Below are positions 1 to 12,396 of a stretch of DNA of 64,000 bases, in pieces. The stretch comes from Closterium sp. NIES-65 (taxonomy: Eukaryota; Streptophyta; Zygnematophyceae; Desmidiales; Closteriaceae). Under the pieces are notes generated by a model. That model did not search any database. It was not told the DNA's origin and saw only the letters and a list, made by a program, of their open reading frames with translations. Positions within the stretch are counted from its first letter, which is position 1. Each line of letters opens with the position of its first letter. The stretch is taken from the NCBI GenBank assembly GCA_948144175.1, contig CANXME010002073.1:186001-250000 (forward strand). Reading direction: 5' to 3'. The translations under genes and the position numbers were made by a program.

Positions 1-3000
1 ACGAGCGGAGACAATGACAAGGACCCGAGCAACGATCGGTACCCGGGTCTATTCTACTTCGTGTCGACGCAAGTACCAACTGGTCCAGAGAAGGATGAAG
101 GCTTTGAGGAGCCAGCAGCTGTGGGGAAGGTGACCCTACACTCTCTGGACTATTGGGTGATCGATAGTGGTGCTACCTATAGCATGACACCTCGCCCGGA
201 CTTGCTCACCGAACTCGAACCGTCACCGGTGAAGCATGTCACATCGGCTTTGGGGCAGCGAGCAGAGGTGAAAGGCATGGGCAAGGCCATGTTTAAGGGT
301 GCTGATGGGAAGATGGTGGGCCTCAAAAATGTGCTTTGGGTGCCCAGCCTTGCTGCCAACCTGATTTCCGTGCGGCGGTTGGCAAAGGCCGGCATGGACA
401 CGAACTCGAAGGGAGCCAAGACCTAGACCGCAAGGCTTGGCAATCGGATTCTTTGGGACCTTCATGAGGACAGAGATGTCTACAAAGAGATGTGGCAGAT
501 CCCTGTGGTCCCAATGCCTAAGGAGAGGCAAGTGGCAGCAAGCGCCAGCACCAAAGGTGGAGCGATTGGTAGCGGCGATTGCGCGGACGGTCGCGCTAAG
601 GAGAAGGAGCCCAAGAAGTGCAAACTTGGAGGGACCAGCAAGCTTGGTGGACCTATGGAGAAAGGTGCAGCAGCCAAGGAGCAGCAAAAGGGTGAGAAGA
701 ACCCCGAGGCAGCAGCAGAGGAGGACTACGGAGAGAGTATGTGGGGCATTATTGCGAGCGCGGCATTCGCCAATCCAACTTCGGCTACGGGGGAGTGTGA
801 TTGGCTCACCTTGCATCAGCGCATGGGGCATGTGGCCCTGCCCATCTTGCAGCAGCTAGTAAAGAATAAGATGGTTGCTGGCATACGTGTGATGGGGGAG
901 CCCAATGAGGTACTTGGCTGCCCAACGTGCATGCAAGCCAAGTTCACCCGATTCCCGTTCTCTAGTTCGGAGGCGACGGCTAAGGCACCGCTTGATGAGG
1001 TGGTGATGGACGTGGTGGGCCCCCTGAAGCTGGGAGCTACTGGAGCTGAGTATTTTCTCACCATTGTCGACGTCTACACCCGCATGACTTGGGTGTATGT
1101 GCTGGCCAAGAAGAGCGACGTGGCTGAAATGTTGAAGACGGATTGGTTCCCGATGGTGGAGCGGCAACAAGACCGTCTAGTCAAGTCAATCCGCACCGAT
1201 CGAGGGGGAGAGTTCCTGAGCAAGGAGTTTGGGTTGTGGCTGAAGAAGAATGGTATTCGGCACTCCCTCACCATGCCATACTCCCCTGCAATGAACGGCA
1301 TCGCCGAGCGAGCGAACCGCACAATCACAGAGGCGGCACGCGGGTTGCTTATTGAAGCCGGGCTACCCGACTATTTCTGGCCTGATGCGGTGCGGAGCGC
1401 ATGTGTGGCCAAGAACCGAGCCTTGACTCATGTGGGAGCAAACAAATGGGTACCCCATGTGGAGTGGCTAGGAAGGAAGCCAAAGGTGGATATGCTTCGG
1501 GTGTTCGGGTGCATGTGCATGGCGCTCGTGCCTAAACATCTTCGGCACAACAAGCTTGGTGCCAAGGCGGTGTGGGCCGTGCACTTGGGCATGGCTCAAA
1601 ACAGCAAGGGATGGCTTCTTTGGGACCCATTCACCAAGAAGTTCTTGTTGAGCAGGGACTGCAAGTTCATGGAGAACTTCATGTACAAGGATTGGAAGGC
1701 GGAGAATGAGGCGAAGATAGGCGTGCGGTTTGGGGAGGTGAAGAGTTCCGGCTTGGAGCATGTGGAGCTGCCTTTGGAGCTGAGCAGCGGCAGCACAACC
1801 ACGAGGCAATCCTCCCTTGTGAATGGGGGAGAGGAGGCCAATGATGCAGAGGAAGAAGAGGAGGAGGTGCAGCAAGTGAGCGAGCGTGCACCGTCACTCC
1901 CTTCCCGTACTATGAGTGCTTCACGGATTCGAGCCACACCGCAGCAACACCAAGGCCTTCAAGTCCCTACAGCTGAGGAGGAAGGAAGGGGGAAGAGGAG
2001 AGTTCAACCCCCTAATAGGCTGACTTATGATGCAGTGGGAAAGCAGAGCAAGACAGCCCTGGCCGAAGCGGCAATGATGGTCGGAGACGACGAGGAGAGT
2101 GACTACGAGGAGTGTGCCTTCGCGTTCTTCTGTCCGGTGGAGATGCCGGGAGAACCAGCAACTCTCAAGGAGGCTTTGGAGAGTAGTGATGCTGAGGAGT
2201 GGAAGAAGGCTTTGGAGAGTGAGCTGAAGAGCATCGAGGAGAATGACACATTTGAATTGGTGGAGCTACCGGAGGGGCGTACGGCGATAACGTCCAAGTG
2301 GCTCTTCAAAATCAAGTCGGATGCCGACGGCAAGATCGAGCGCTACAAGTCTAGGCTTATAGCCAAGGGATACCAGCAGAAGGAGACGGTGGACTTCAAG
2401 GAGCTGTTTGCCCCTGTGGTGAAGCCGACGACGCTGCGAACCCTATTTGCGGGAGCCGCCATCAAAGGATGGGTAGTAAAACAAATGGACATCGTAACGG
2501 CATTCCTTAACGGCATCCTTGAGGAGGAGATTTTTATGGCACAGCCAGAGGGGTTTGATGATGGTAGTGGCAGAGTGTGGAAGCTGAAGAAGGCCCTCTA
2601 TGGGCTGAAGCAGGCCCCTAGGCAATGGTACATGAAGCTGCGCGAAGTGTTGGAGGAGATCGGCTTCACTCCCTCAACGGCCGATCACTCCTTGTTCATG
2701 CTTGGCGAGGGGGAGCAGAGGAGCTTCATGGTGGTTTATGTGGATCATATTCTCATATTCTCACCCTCCTCTGACCTTGTGAAGGATGTGATGCTGAAGC
2801 TGCATGACAAGTTCAAGTGCAAGTCCCTTGGTGACGTGAACTTCTAGGGCTCCACATCGAACGAGACGTGGAGAACCGGAGCATGCGAGTGCACCAACGG
2901 AAGTACCTGGAGGCATTGGCCGCCAACTTTGGCTAGAGTGAAGGTCATGTGGCTACTCCCTTTCCCTCTGGGTTCAAGTGTGTGAAGGGGCCAGAGGAGG

Positions 3001-3731
3001 AGAGTGTTGGAGAAGAAGAGAGGCGCCGTTTTCCCTCGTTGGTGGGCAGCCTCATGTATGCGGCGGTAAACACCCGACTGGACGTCGCGTTTGCTACCGG
3101 GCAGCTGGCTAGGGTTGTGCAATGCCCTAATGAAGAGCAGGTAGCAACTGGAATGAGGGTGGCCAAGTATCTTGGCCAAACACCAACCGTTGGGCTGCAA
3201 TACTCGGCGGCGGCATAAAGGCGCAAAAAGGGCGCGGATGTTGTTGAACCCGGGCGTTTGTTCCTCACCGCCTACTCGGATGCTTCATATGCATCGGAAC
3301 CAGAGGACATGACAAGTGTGGGAGGCTTTATATGCTGTGTTGGTGGAGGCCAAACTGCTTGGGAGAGCAAGAAGCAGGTTGACCAAGCTTTGAGCTCGGT
3401 TGAATCCGAGTACATGGCACTCTTCCGTGCCGTACGGGAGATTGTGTGGCAGCGGCGTTTGTTGGCTGAATTGGGGGAGGAGCAGCAAGGACCTACCCCA
3501 CTTTACTGTGACAGCCAGGGTGCCATTGCTCTTGCTAAGAACCCTGTGTTGCATGGACTCACAAAGCACATGAGGGTGAGGTGGCATTGGACGAGGAGCA
3601 TGGTGACCGCGGGAGAAGTTGAGTTGCGGTACGTGAAGACCACGGGGCAGCCGGCTGGCATGATGACTAAGAGGCTGGCGGAGCAGCAGCATTGGAAGTG
3701 TTGCAAGCTGGCTGGGATGGCTCTGAACTGA
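1..3731 (+). pseudogene. copia-1 gag-pol (protease to RNase H), degenerate
   Basis: This is the polyprotein that would process itself, integrate and reverse transcribe copia-1. Visible parts are the protease DSGAT motif near 167-181, the HHCC integrase finger near 810-950, the integrase core with two Asp and the NGIAE Glu (about 1005-1320), the RT block with KQMDIVTAFLNG and YGLKQAP (about 2480-2625), and RNase H (3258-3731) with YSDAS and SVESEYMA. It is broken by an in-frame TAG at 424-426, a TAG plus frameshift at about 2847, a further stop near 2935 and a TAA at 3216-3218. The RT catalytic YVDD reads YVDH (His codon 2746-2748). The element is therefore dead several times over. It is related to copia-4 by the similar RNase H end (LAGM) and the same type of polypurine tract and LTR start. 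Confidence 0.93.
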
Positions 3732-3772
3732 GAGAGCAACATATCCTAAGGCCAACAATCCGAGGGGGAGTT

Positions 3773-4579
3773 TGTTGGTGCAACCCTACGGTTTGCACTC
3801 GGCTTGTTGTCCGTGTGCATGCATGTGTGTGTGTATGGAATGGTATGAGGGCATGGGATAATGTATGTTTCATTCTTATAATTATGTGTGAATGTTGAGT
3901 CATGATGTCGAGTGTGTGTGTCGAGTCAATAGCGAGATATCGCTAGACGCGTGTTACGCGGTCGTTTGTGTCTCGCGCATGGTTTCTATTTTGTCCTGTG
4001 TCGAACGTTTGGCGTGTCGCAGGTGTGTGCAGAAGACCCATCAAGAACTCAAGGATGAGTTTGTGATGAAGATCCCGAGCCTTTGTGTCAAGCCTCGAGT
4101 GATTTCGAAGCTCGCCAAAAGGGTGGACCTCAAGATATTGAAGATAGTTACATTACTTTGTGTAGTGTAACATTTCACTTGGTGTAGGCCCTAGTGAAGG
4201 GTAGTTTCGAGACCCTTCGTGGTTGGGGACAGTGTGGCACTGTTCCACATCACTGTACCTCGGCTCTTGGGGTTTGTAGGAGCTGGGAGTCATTCCCAGC
4301 TCGTAACTCTTCCTAGCTCTTCCTATCTTGTGTTCTAAGACTATGTTGCTGCCATAGTGCCGTTCGTTCAAACCGACGTTGTGTCATCATTTCTTAATAA
4401 ACGCGTGCGATTTAAATTGCCTGTTGTAGGCGACATTAAGGCGCTCCAGATCCAAGTTGAATGAAGTCATTTGGAGTTGTGAGCAGATCGCTATGAACGT
4501 TTGAATCCGCTGTGCAGAAATCCGACTATGCACTCTATCTTTCGTTTTAGGCACATTGGAGCCTACTGTGACTATAACA
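3773..4579 (+). repeat. 3' LTR of copia-1
   Basis: A polypurine tract (GAGGGGGAG, 3762-3770) is followed by TGTTGGTGCAACC at 3773. The repeat ends AACA at 4579, giving matching TGTT/AACA termini and a length of 807 bp. The next base belongs to copia-2 on the other strand. No second copy is in the window, so the boundaries rest on the tract, the termini and the junction. Confidence 0.8.
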
Positions 4580-7500
4580 CAGGTCATCAGGTACATGAGG
4601 CAGCCAACTAGCTCTGAGTAAGGACTACTGGGCACTACGGACTCGTCTGAAGGTGGAGCTGAGAGTGAGTGACCTGTAGCCAAAGAAGTGGCCTGTGCCG
4701 AGGATCAGGTGAAGCCGAAGTGCTGAAGGACCTCCTGCACCATGTGTGACTGAGTCAGGGTAATGGTGCGGCGTGCTCTTTCCCGGGTGATCCGCAAGCC
4801 AGGGTAACTGCGTAGCTCGCCCAGGTCTGTGCACGTATGTCTCTTCTGCAGCTCCGACTTCACCAGGGCGAGAGCCTCAGTGTCAGCAGTGGCAAAGACC
4901 AAGTGGTCGACATACACGAGGTTGTAGAACGGCGGCAGCGAAGTGTCGGTGTGAAGAAACAGCGACGTGTCAGCAGTCGACGGAGCAAACCCAAGAGCCG
5001 CTAGTGTTGTCCTCAATGTGTCGTGCCACTCACGCGGCGCCTGGCGGAGACCGTAGACCGGCCACCGGAGACTCCACTGGGTACCAGGAGGGAACGACCG
5101 AGTGAAGCTAGGAGGGCGGCGCAGGCTGCCCTGCAAGAAAGCTATGCTGAAGTCAAGAGAGTGAAGCTCGTAGTCACCCTGAGCAACAACATGCAGCAGC
5201 ACCCAAAGAGTGGTCATTTTTGGGGTGGGGGAGAAGGTCTGGAAGAAGTCAACTCCCTCTCGCTGACTGTAGCCTCGAGCTACGTAACGAGCCTTGAAGA
5301 CAGGCGGGAAACCTGGCGGCCGCTTCACCCTGAAAATCCACATGCCACTGACAATGTTCGCCCCGGGAGGGGGAACCTCATCGACGTAGGTGCCTGTGGA
5401 CTTCGAGGATACGATCTCTACATCCATGGCTGTGTGCCACTGAGAAGAGTACTCACCTTTGATTGCGTCAGCGTAAGAGCGCGGGGTTGGGATGTCTGGA
5501 GCATCCGAGTCTCCCTCAGGGGCAAGCAGCATGGACGCGAGATGAGGCGCAGCAGCTGCAAGACACTCAAGGTCCTTCTGCTTGTCCTCAAGGACGTCCG
5601 TGCCTAGAGCACACTCACCCTCGATGGATGGAGGACAGACAGACTCAGACTCAACAACAAGACTAGCGGCGTAGTCGAGACGATAGGCAGCAGCAAAGTC
5701 AACCAGCTCAGCGACCAAGGCAGACGCAGCAGCAGACTCAAACGACGGGTCAGTCACAATAGTGGCTAGCAGACACGTGATAGTAGAGTGAGCAGCACGA
5801 GTGCGGTCAGACTCAGGCTCAGGGATGGTAGGCAGAGAAGACGCAGGAGGGGAAGGCAAGAGAACACGCTGCGGAGGAGGAAGGACAACGGACGACAAGG
5901 CGGGTGCCGGTGATAGTCGGCTGACGCAAACGATGGACACTGCGACCGGAACGACTGGACTAGACAGGCGAAACAGGACGTGACGCAGGCTCACGACGCT
6001 CAGTATGACCCCCTGACTGCTCAGTGTAAGGAGAAGGAGCAGGCACCGGTGAGCTAGGCTGGAACGGAAGACCAGTAGATCAAGGGAGACTAAGAACTTG
6101 GCGAAGCACAGAGTCAGGCGGTGGCTGAGACGACGGAGCAAAGAACTGGCATGGCTGGGCAGTGTCACCAGCACTAGTAGCTCCAGCACCTCCAGCAGCT
6201 CCAGAACCCTCAGCTCCACCTCCTCCAAGACCAGCTCCACCATCAGCAGCACCCCCAGAACCGGCACCTCCAGTCCCACAGTCTCCAGCCTCAGTGTCTC
6301 CAGCAGCAGCACCCCCAGCTCCAGGCAGTAGTAGCCTCCGGCTCAGCAGCACCTCCAGCCCCAGCAGCTCCAGTACCTCTAGTACTAGCACCTCCGAGAC
6401 CAGCACCACTCTGAGCTCTAGTGACAGCAGCAGAAGTACCTCCAGCGGCAGAGCCCCGAGCTCCAGAAGCGCAACCCTGACGGCGACCGTACCAGTCGTG
6501 CAGCTGCTGGGAGGTCAGAGGTACACGCGGATGAAGGCGGCTACTCCAAGGAGACCGCACAACAGCAGACTCAGAACCCTCAGCGCCAGCACCTGCAGCA
6601 GCTCCACAACCTCCAGCAGCAGCACCCTCAGCAGCTCCAGAACCTCCACCGCCAACACCCTCAGGAGCTCCAGAACCTCCAGTAGAAACGACTCCAGTAG
6701 TAGAGTCACCAGCGCCAGCGCCTCCCGCAGTAGGGCCCCTAGCTCTAGCAGCGCGACCTTGACGGCCAGCGTACCACTCACGCAGCTACTGTCGGGAGAG
6801 AGGGGGTCGACGACTAGAGTGCAGCGGCGAGGCACCAGCGAAGCGACTGCGGAGACGGCCGCTCCAGGGAGACTGCTCACCAGACTCCTCAGTGCCCCAA
6901 GGTGCAGCACCCCCAGACTCCTCACACTCAGGCTCAGCACCTCCAGGCTCCGCACCCCCAGGCTCTTCACCCCCAGGCTCAGCACCCTCAAGCTCAGCGC
7001 CCTTAGGCTCAGTACCCTGAGGCCCAGCACTCCCAGAAGCAGCACCCCAATCAGGACCTGAGTCACCAGTGACCTCAACCGGCGTAGGCAAGGGAGGAAG
7101 GTCTACCTGAGACACACCTGAAGGAGCAGGATCGGGAGCGGGGAGGGGGTCTACCAGGGTAGCACCTGGAGTGAGGAAAAGCAGCGGGGGGTGGGGGGAA
7201 GAGGGGCACTGCGGTAGGGGAATAGACTGTAAAAGGGAACCGACTCGTCAAACGTGATGTCCTGAGAGGGGAAGACACGGCGCGATGTGGGGTGGTAAAA
7301 CTGCCAACCAGGCGCATCAGGGACAAAGCCAAGGAAGACACAGGGAACAGCGCATGCAAAGAGCTTGTCCGCGGTGGTATCGCGGACAAAGGCACGAGAA
7401 CCCCAGACCGGGAAACGCGATGCATCGCGAACCTTCCCCGTCCATAGCAGTGTGGGCGAGGTCTCCGGCAAGGATACACTGGGCCAGAGGTTGAGCTGAT

Positions 7501-9440
7501 GGGCGGCGTACCGGACCGCAAACGGAAATGGGGGGCAGCCGCATGGACCATGGAGGTACGAGCGACCTCCATGACCAAGCCAATGTGGCGCTCAGCAACC
7601 CCATTCTGCTGCGGAGAGGCCGTAAGCGTGAACGACTGTGTGATGCCGTGTTCCTCACACAAGGCTGCCAAGAGGTCGGAGGAAAACTTACCACCTCTGT
7701 CAGAGTGCAGACGAAGAACGGGAAACTCCGTCTCGAACCGCTCGCGGAGTTGGAGACGAGCAGCGCGGATCCAAGGGATCAAAACATCAGGGACCTCACC
7801 CTTGGTGCGCAAGGGGAAGACCGTGGTGTAACGCGTGTAGTCGTCGACGACCAGCAGGAAGTACTGCTCGTGGCTGTGTCTACGGACGCGGGCTGGTCCC
7901 CACACGTCCAGGTGGAGAGTCTGCAGGGGAGCCTCTGTGGGAGGGAACGAGGAGGAGTGAGGAGCTGTGCGCTGCTGCCCCTCGACACAGGGAAGACAGG
8001 GAGGAGCAGGCGAGGGTGGCAGGGGAGGGAGAACCCTGGGAAGACCAGAGGTAAGGATACGGTGGTGCATGTTGCGAAGGCGTTGCACCGAGGGGTGACC
8101 AAGGTGGTGGTGCCAAAGGAGGGTCTGGTGCGACTAGGCGCGACACGAGTAGGGGGCCGACAACTGACCTGAGGCAGACACAGATGCAGCTACCTGAGGG
8201 GACTCAGTGGTCAGTGTGTACAGGCCTGACCCCGGCTGCCAAGTGAAGGTAGCCAGGTGATGACCCATCTGAGCACACGTGTAGTGGGTCACACGCTCGT
8301 AGGCAGGGATGAACTGGTGAACACCCGCGTCTTGGAGCGCAGAACCTGCCACCAAGTTCGTAGAGAACGAGGGGAGGTAAAGACCCGACAGTGTGCCGGA
8401 CGGGACAGCAGGACAAGGGAGGACAGTGGATGAGGTCGCACGGACTGGACCCCTAGAGGGGTCTGCCAGGGAGAGTGGAACCGGCCGACTGAGCGGCGTA
8501 AGGGTGGTGCTGTCACGAAAGAAGGAGCGAGAAGCACCAGAGTCAAGTGTGAAAGGTGTACAAGGCCTCAGCAGGCGCAGTAACAGAGAGAGCAGACTCA
8601 CAAGTACCTGGAGCAGCAGCCTCACCAGCACCTAGAACAGGAGACGCACTAGCACCTAGAGCAGCAGCCTCACCAGCACCTAGAGCAGCAGGCTCTATAC
8701 CTGGGTGAGGCGGCACGCACAGGTATCAGGCACGGTCAGCACTAGTAGGCAATGCATACATGGCAGTGAGAATAGCATCATAGTCAAGAGCAAATATATC
8801 TACCCTCTGCCCAAGCAGCTCCACCCAGTCGGGGAGCTCAGCCTCATCGCCAAACTCGGTACGCCAGGCGTCGCTCAAACGGGCGAAGCAGCGGGACTGT
8901 GTGTGACTAAGCGTCCCGCAAGCCTGACCAGTCCGAGCACCAGTGCGAATGACGTAAGGGCAGCGAACAGTACTAAGAGACCCTCTACTCTGAGCGAACC
9001 ACTCACGAAGCTACTAGGGCGTGCGAGACTCGCGCGAACGTCACTGGAGCTGCATCTGGCCACCGCCAGTAGCAGCAGTAGGATTAGTAGCAGCAGTAGC
9101 AGCAGTAACAGCCATAGCAGCAGTAGCAGCGCGGCCACCCCTACAACCCCAACTAGCATATCACTCACTAAGCTGTTGGGGCGTGAGGGACTCACGCGGA
9201 CGTCACTGGAGCTGCATCTGGCCACCGCGAGTAGCACCAGTAGGACTAGTAACAGTAGTAGCAGCAGTAACAGCCATAGCAGCAGTAGCAAGAGTAGCAG
9301 CGCGGCCACCCCTACAACCCCAACTAGCGTACCACTCACTAAGCTGCTGGGGCGTGAGGGACTCACGCGAACGTCGCTGGAGCTGCATCTGGCCACCGTC
9401 ACTAGCAGCAACAATAGCTGTAGTAGCAGCAGCAGCACGT
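4580..9440 (-). pseudogene. copia-2 gag-pol, degenerate
   Basis: On the minus strand, protease (LDSGASRSFFRD) lies near 8550, the integrase finger and core with LHLDVWGPA, HSDRGG and QQNGVAE lie at about 8090-7600, a low-complexity linker of Ser/Pro/Gly/Ala lies at about 7120-6080, and RT lies at about 6000-4705 with ARYVARGYSQ and YGLRQAP. The RT active site reads YVDH instead of YVDD (codon 4913-4915). Frame changes occur near 8140 and 7470. The family is the same as copia-A, -B, -3 and -F: similar protease, linker and RT wording. Nothing suggests it is active. Confidence 0.9.
9002..9400 (-). repeat. Triplicated segment in the gag C-terminal region of copia-2
   Basis: Three copies of a 163-172 bp segment start near 9002, 9165 and 9337. 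Each encodes, on the minus strand, a GGQMQLQRRSRESLTPQQL-type block followed by a Ser-codon (AGC/AGT) rich stretch. Other family members here carry one such block, so this is a local expansion inside gag. Confidence 0.8.
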
Positions 9441-9584
9441 GCAGGGCAGGCGCGACAGGTAGGCAGGCCAACAGGCAGGCGGCGCGACGGCGCGCTAACA
9501 AGGCAGGGGCTCACCAGTGGCGGGAAGAGCAGGCGCTCACCGAGCGAGCAGGGCCGGTGCTCGCCGGACGGCGGCAAGGTCGAC

Positions 9585-10757
9585 GCCCGTACACTGAGCA
9601 GACAGGGGCCCTTGCTGAGCGTCAAGAGCCTGCATCACATCCTGTCTCGCCTCTCCGTTCTGGTCGTTCCGGTCGTCGTGTTCCTCATCCGCGTAAGCCG
9701 GCTGTCCCTGGCACCCACCTTGTAGTCCGTCGTCCTTCCTCTCCTCCGCCGCGTGTTCCTCTGCCCTCTCCCCTTGCATCCTCTCTGCCTGACGTTGCGA
9801 ACCCTGAGTCTAACCAGTTTCGTACTGGGCACCCTACTGTCACGCGTCTGTTAGCCACTGTTGTCTCTGACCCATCGTTTGAGTCCAATGCTGCGTCTAC
9901 CCTAGTCGCTGAGCTTGTCGACACTGCTGCTGCCTGTCGTCTAGAATATGCTGCTAGTCTGTCTGTCCTCCATCCGTCAGGGGTGAATGTGCTCTTAACA
10001 TGGACGTCCTTGAAGACAGGCACGAGGACCTTGAGTGTCATGCGGCCGCTGCGCCTCATCTCGTGGCCATGCTGCTTGCCCCTGGGGGAGACTAGGATGC
10101 ACTAGACATCCCGACCCCGCGCTCTTACGTTGAGGATATCGTGGGTGAGTAGTCTTCTCGCTGGCAGACAGCCATGGATGCAAAGATGGCATCCTGGACG
10201 TCCACACGCACGTACGTCGATGGAGGTTCCCCCTCCTGGGGCGAACATCGTTGACGACATGTGGATTTTCAGGGTGAAGCGGCCGCCAGGTTCTCCGCCT
10301 GTCTTCAAGGCTCGTTATGTTGCTCGGGGCTTCAGTCAGCGAGAGGGAGTTTATATCTTCCAGACCTTCTCCCCCAGCCCGAAGATGACCGCTCTTCGGG
10401 TGCTCTTGCACGTTGCCGCTCAGCGTGACTACGAGCTTCACTCTCTTGACTTCAGCACAACTTTCTTACAGGGCAGCTTGCACGACGAGATCTCTCCTGG
10501 CTTCACTGGGTCGTTCCCTCCTGGTACCCAGTAGAGCCTCCGCCGGCCAGTCTACGGTCTCCGCCAGGCACCACGTGAGTGGCACGACACACTGAGGACG
10601 ACACTTGCGGCTCTTGAAGGTACTCCGTCGACTGCTAACCCATCGCTGTTTCTGCGCACCAACACTTTGCTGCCGCCGTTCTACATCCTCGTGTACGTCG
10701 ACGACTTGGTCTTTGCCACTGCTGACACTGAGGCGCTCACCCTGGTGAAGTCGGAGC
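9585..10757 (+). pseudogene. copia-3 linker and reverse transcriptase fragment
   Basis: The plus strand encodes the end of the Pro-rich linker (GTHLVVRRPSSPPPR region), then RT with FKARYVARGFSQ, LDFSTTFLQG, YGLRQAP and an intact YVDDLVFATAD near 10700. There are in-frame stops, for example TAG inside GTQ*SLRRP near 10531, and frame changes near 9990-10130. It is interrupted at 10757 by an LTR in the opposite orientation. The missing RNase H of the same family reappears at 17030, so the two pieces are probably one element split by later insertions and a deletion. Confidence 0.85.
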
Positions 10758-12288
10758 TGCGGAGATAACTACTACAACGGGAGCTAGACTACGGGCTAGG
10801 CACGGGTGTTCGTATAATCTCTGCGTTCGTTGATCCTTAGTTGGTTTCCTAGTGGTCACACTGCTTGCTAGTTCACGGGGCAAGTTGGCAAGAGTTTCAC
10901 TAGAGAAAGTTGACAACAATGGTACAATAAAGTTGGCATGACAAGACTACATCAGAGCTAGCATTCAGGTCGGTCGACTGCCAACACAGCATGGTCGACC
11001 GCGTTCTTGCACGACTTGGTCGACCGCGCTCCAGCAGTGCAAGGTCAACGGCGTGCCAACGTTACAAATTGACGGCGTGCCAGCGTTGCTCCCGCAGAAC
11101 AGCATCGCACCAGCTTCGCAGGTGCTTGTAGATGATTGGCGTGCGAAGCCCTGTCACCTGCACAGCGCACACACCAAGTCAACCTGGCGCTGACGATTGC
11201 ATCTAATCAGCCGCGTCGACCTCGGGATACCACCACCGAGGTCGGACTCGCCAACTTCGCTTGGGCGACCGTCGTACTCCTCCGCTGAACCTCGTCACCC
11301 AGATAACCTGGACGACCGGGCTACCACGTCGACCAGGTGCTTCTGTATGTGCCCGTCCACCTCCCAAGTCGACGGCCACCTCCACTCGACCTCACCAGGT
11401 CGACCACACCCCCAGTCGACCAGCTCCAGGTCGACGTCACTCCTAGTCGACCAGCTCTTCGTCGACCAGCACAGTCGTCAGCTGACCACCCAAGTTGGCT
11501 ACCCAAAGTCGGCGTCACCAAGTGGACGCCCCTTCTACGTTAGCGCCCACTTCCGGGCCGACCTCTTGAAGTCGGCGACCTCCCAAGTCGGCAACCTTGC
11601 ACGTCGGCGCCGACTTCCACGTCGACGTGCCACATCGCCGACCACTAGTTGAAGTCGGTCGCTGGCTTGCGAAGTCGGCGGCATTGCAGTGGCCGCGTGC
11701 AAGTCGACCAACCCCGTCGACCAGCTCGCCCAAGTCGGGGTCGCCCACTGCTGTAACTTGGTCGACCGGGCTACCACGTCAACCAAGTGCTTCTGTATGT
11801 GCCCGTTGACCTCCCAAGTCGACGGCCACCTCCAGTCGACCTCACCAGGTGGACCACACCCCCGGTCGACCAGCTCCAGGTCGACGTCACTCCTGGTCGA
11901 CCAGCTCTACGTCGACCAGCACAGTCGTCAGCCGACCACCCAAGTCGGCTATCCAAAGTCGGCGTCACCAAGTCGACGCCCCTTCTACGTCGGCACCGAC
12001 TTCCGGGCCGACCTCTTGAAGTCGGCGACCTCATAAGTCGGCAACCTTGCAAGTCGGTGCCGACTTCCAGGTCGACGTGCCACATCGCCGACCACTAGTT
12101 GAAGTCGGCCGCCGGCTTCCGAAGTCGGCGGCATTGCAGTGGCCCCGTGCAAGTCAACCAACCTCGTCGACCAGCTCGCCCAAGTCTGGGTCGCCCACTG
12201 CTGCAAGTCGGTTGTACCTCCCGTACACCCAACCACGAAGTCGGCTCCGCCCAAGCAAGGATGGGGCCAACAACAACTCCCGTTTACA
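10758..12288 (-). repeat. Expanded LTR related to the copia-C LTR, minus orientation
   Basis: The reverse complement matches the copia-C LTR (50810-51685) along its length: the end reads TGCGGAGATAACTACTACA on the plus strand and the start reads TGTAAACGGGAG on the minus strand at 12288. At 1531 bp it is much longer than 876 bp because a block of about 450 bp rich in GTCGAC and AAGTCGGC is tandemly duplicated (about 11310-11760 and 11760-12190). It interrupts the RT of copia-3 after GGAGC (10753-10757). Confidence 0.85.
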
Positions 12289-12396
12289 CTCCCGTGCCGC
12301 GTTCACGCTTGGGCCCCCAGCCCACACACCATCACTGCTCGGAGAATAGCTCGTCGACGTGCACCCAACACACAGCACGTCGTCCACCGCACCAGC
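12289..12396 (-). mobile_element. Internal 3' tail of a copia-C-type element
   Basis: This short stretch matches, in reverse complement, the non-coding tail just before the 3' LTR of copia-C (about 56960-57073), including the CACGTCGTCCACCGCACCAG stretch. Similarity stops at 12396, where copia-4 begins. The rest of this element is gone. Confidence 0.8.

Larger units (their letters stand above)
1..4579 (+). mobile_element. copia-1, Ty1/copia retrotransposon, 5' end outside window
   Basis: The order protease, integrase, reverse transcriptase, RNase H, polypurine tract and 3' LTR is that of a Ty1/copia element on the plus strand. The 5' LTR and most of gag lie left of the window. The right end (AACA at 4576-4579) abuts the RNase H region of copia-2 on the opposite strand, so copia-1 most likely inserted into copia-2. 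The target duplication cannot be tested because the left end is missing. Confidence 0.93.
4580..9510 (-). mobile_element. copia-2, Ty1/copia retrotransposon fragment
   Basis: Read on the minus strand this runs from the gag C-terminal region through protease, integrase, a Pro/Gly/Ser-rich linker and RT into the start of RNase H. There it is cut by copia-1 within the sequence encoding GCLMYLMTC. No LTR is present. The other end meets copia-3 on the plus strand somewhere between about 9440 and 9585; the exact junction cannot be placed by eye. Confidence 0.85.

Noticed and set aside
6162-7061. A 299-codon Pro/Ser-rich plus-strand frame
   Set aside because: It is the antisense of the low-complexity copia-2 linker.
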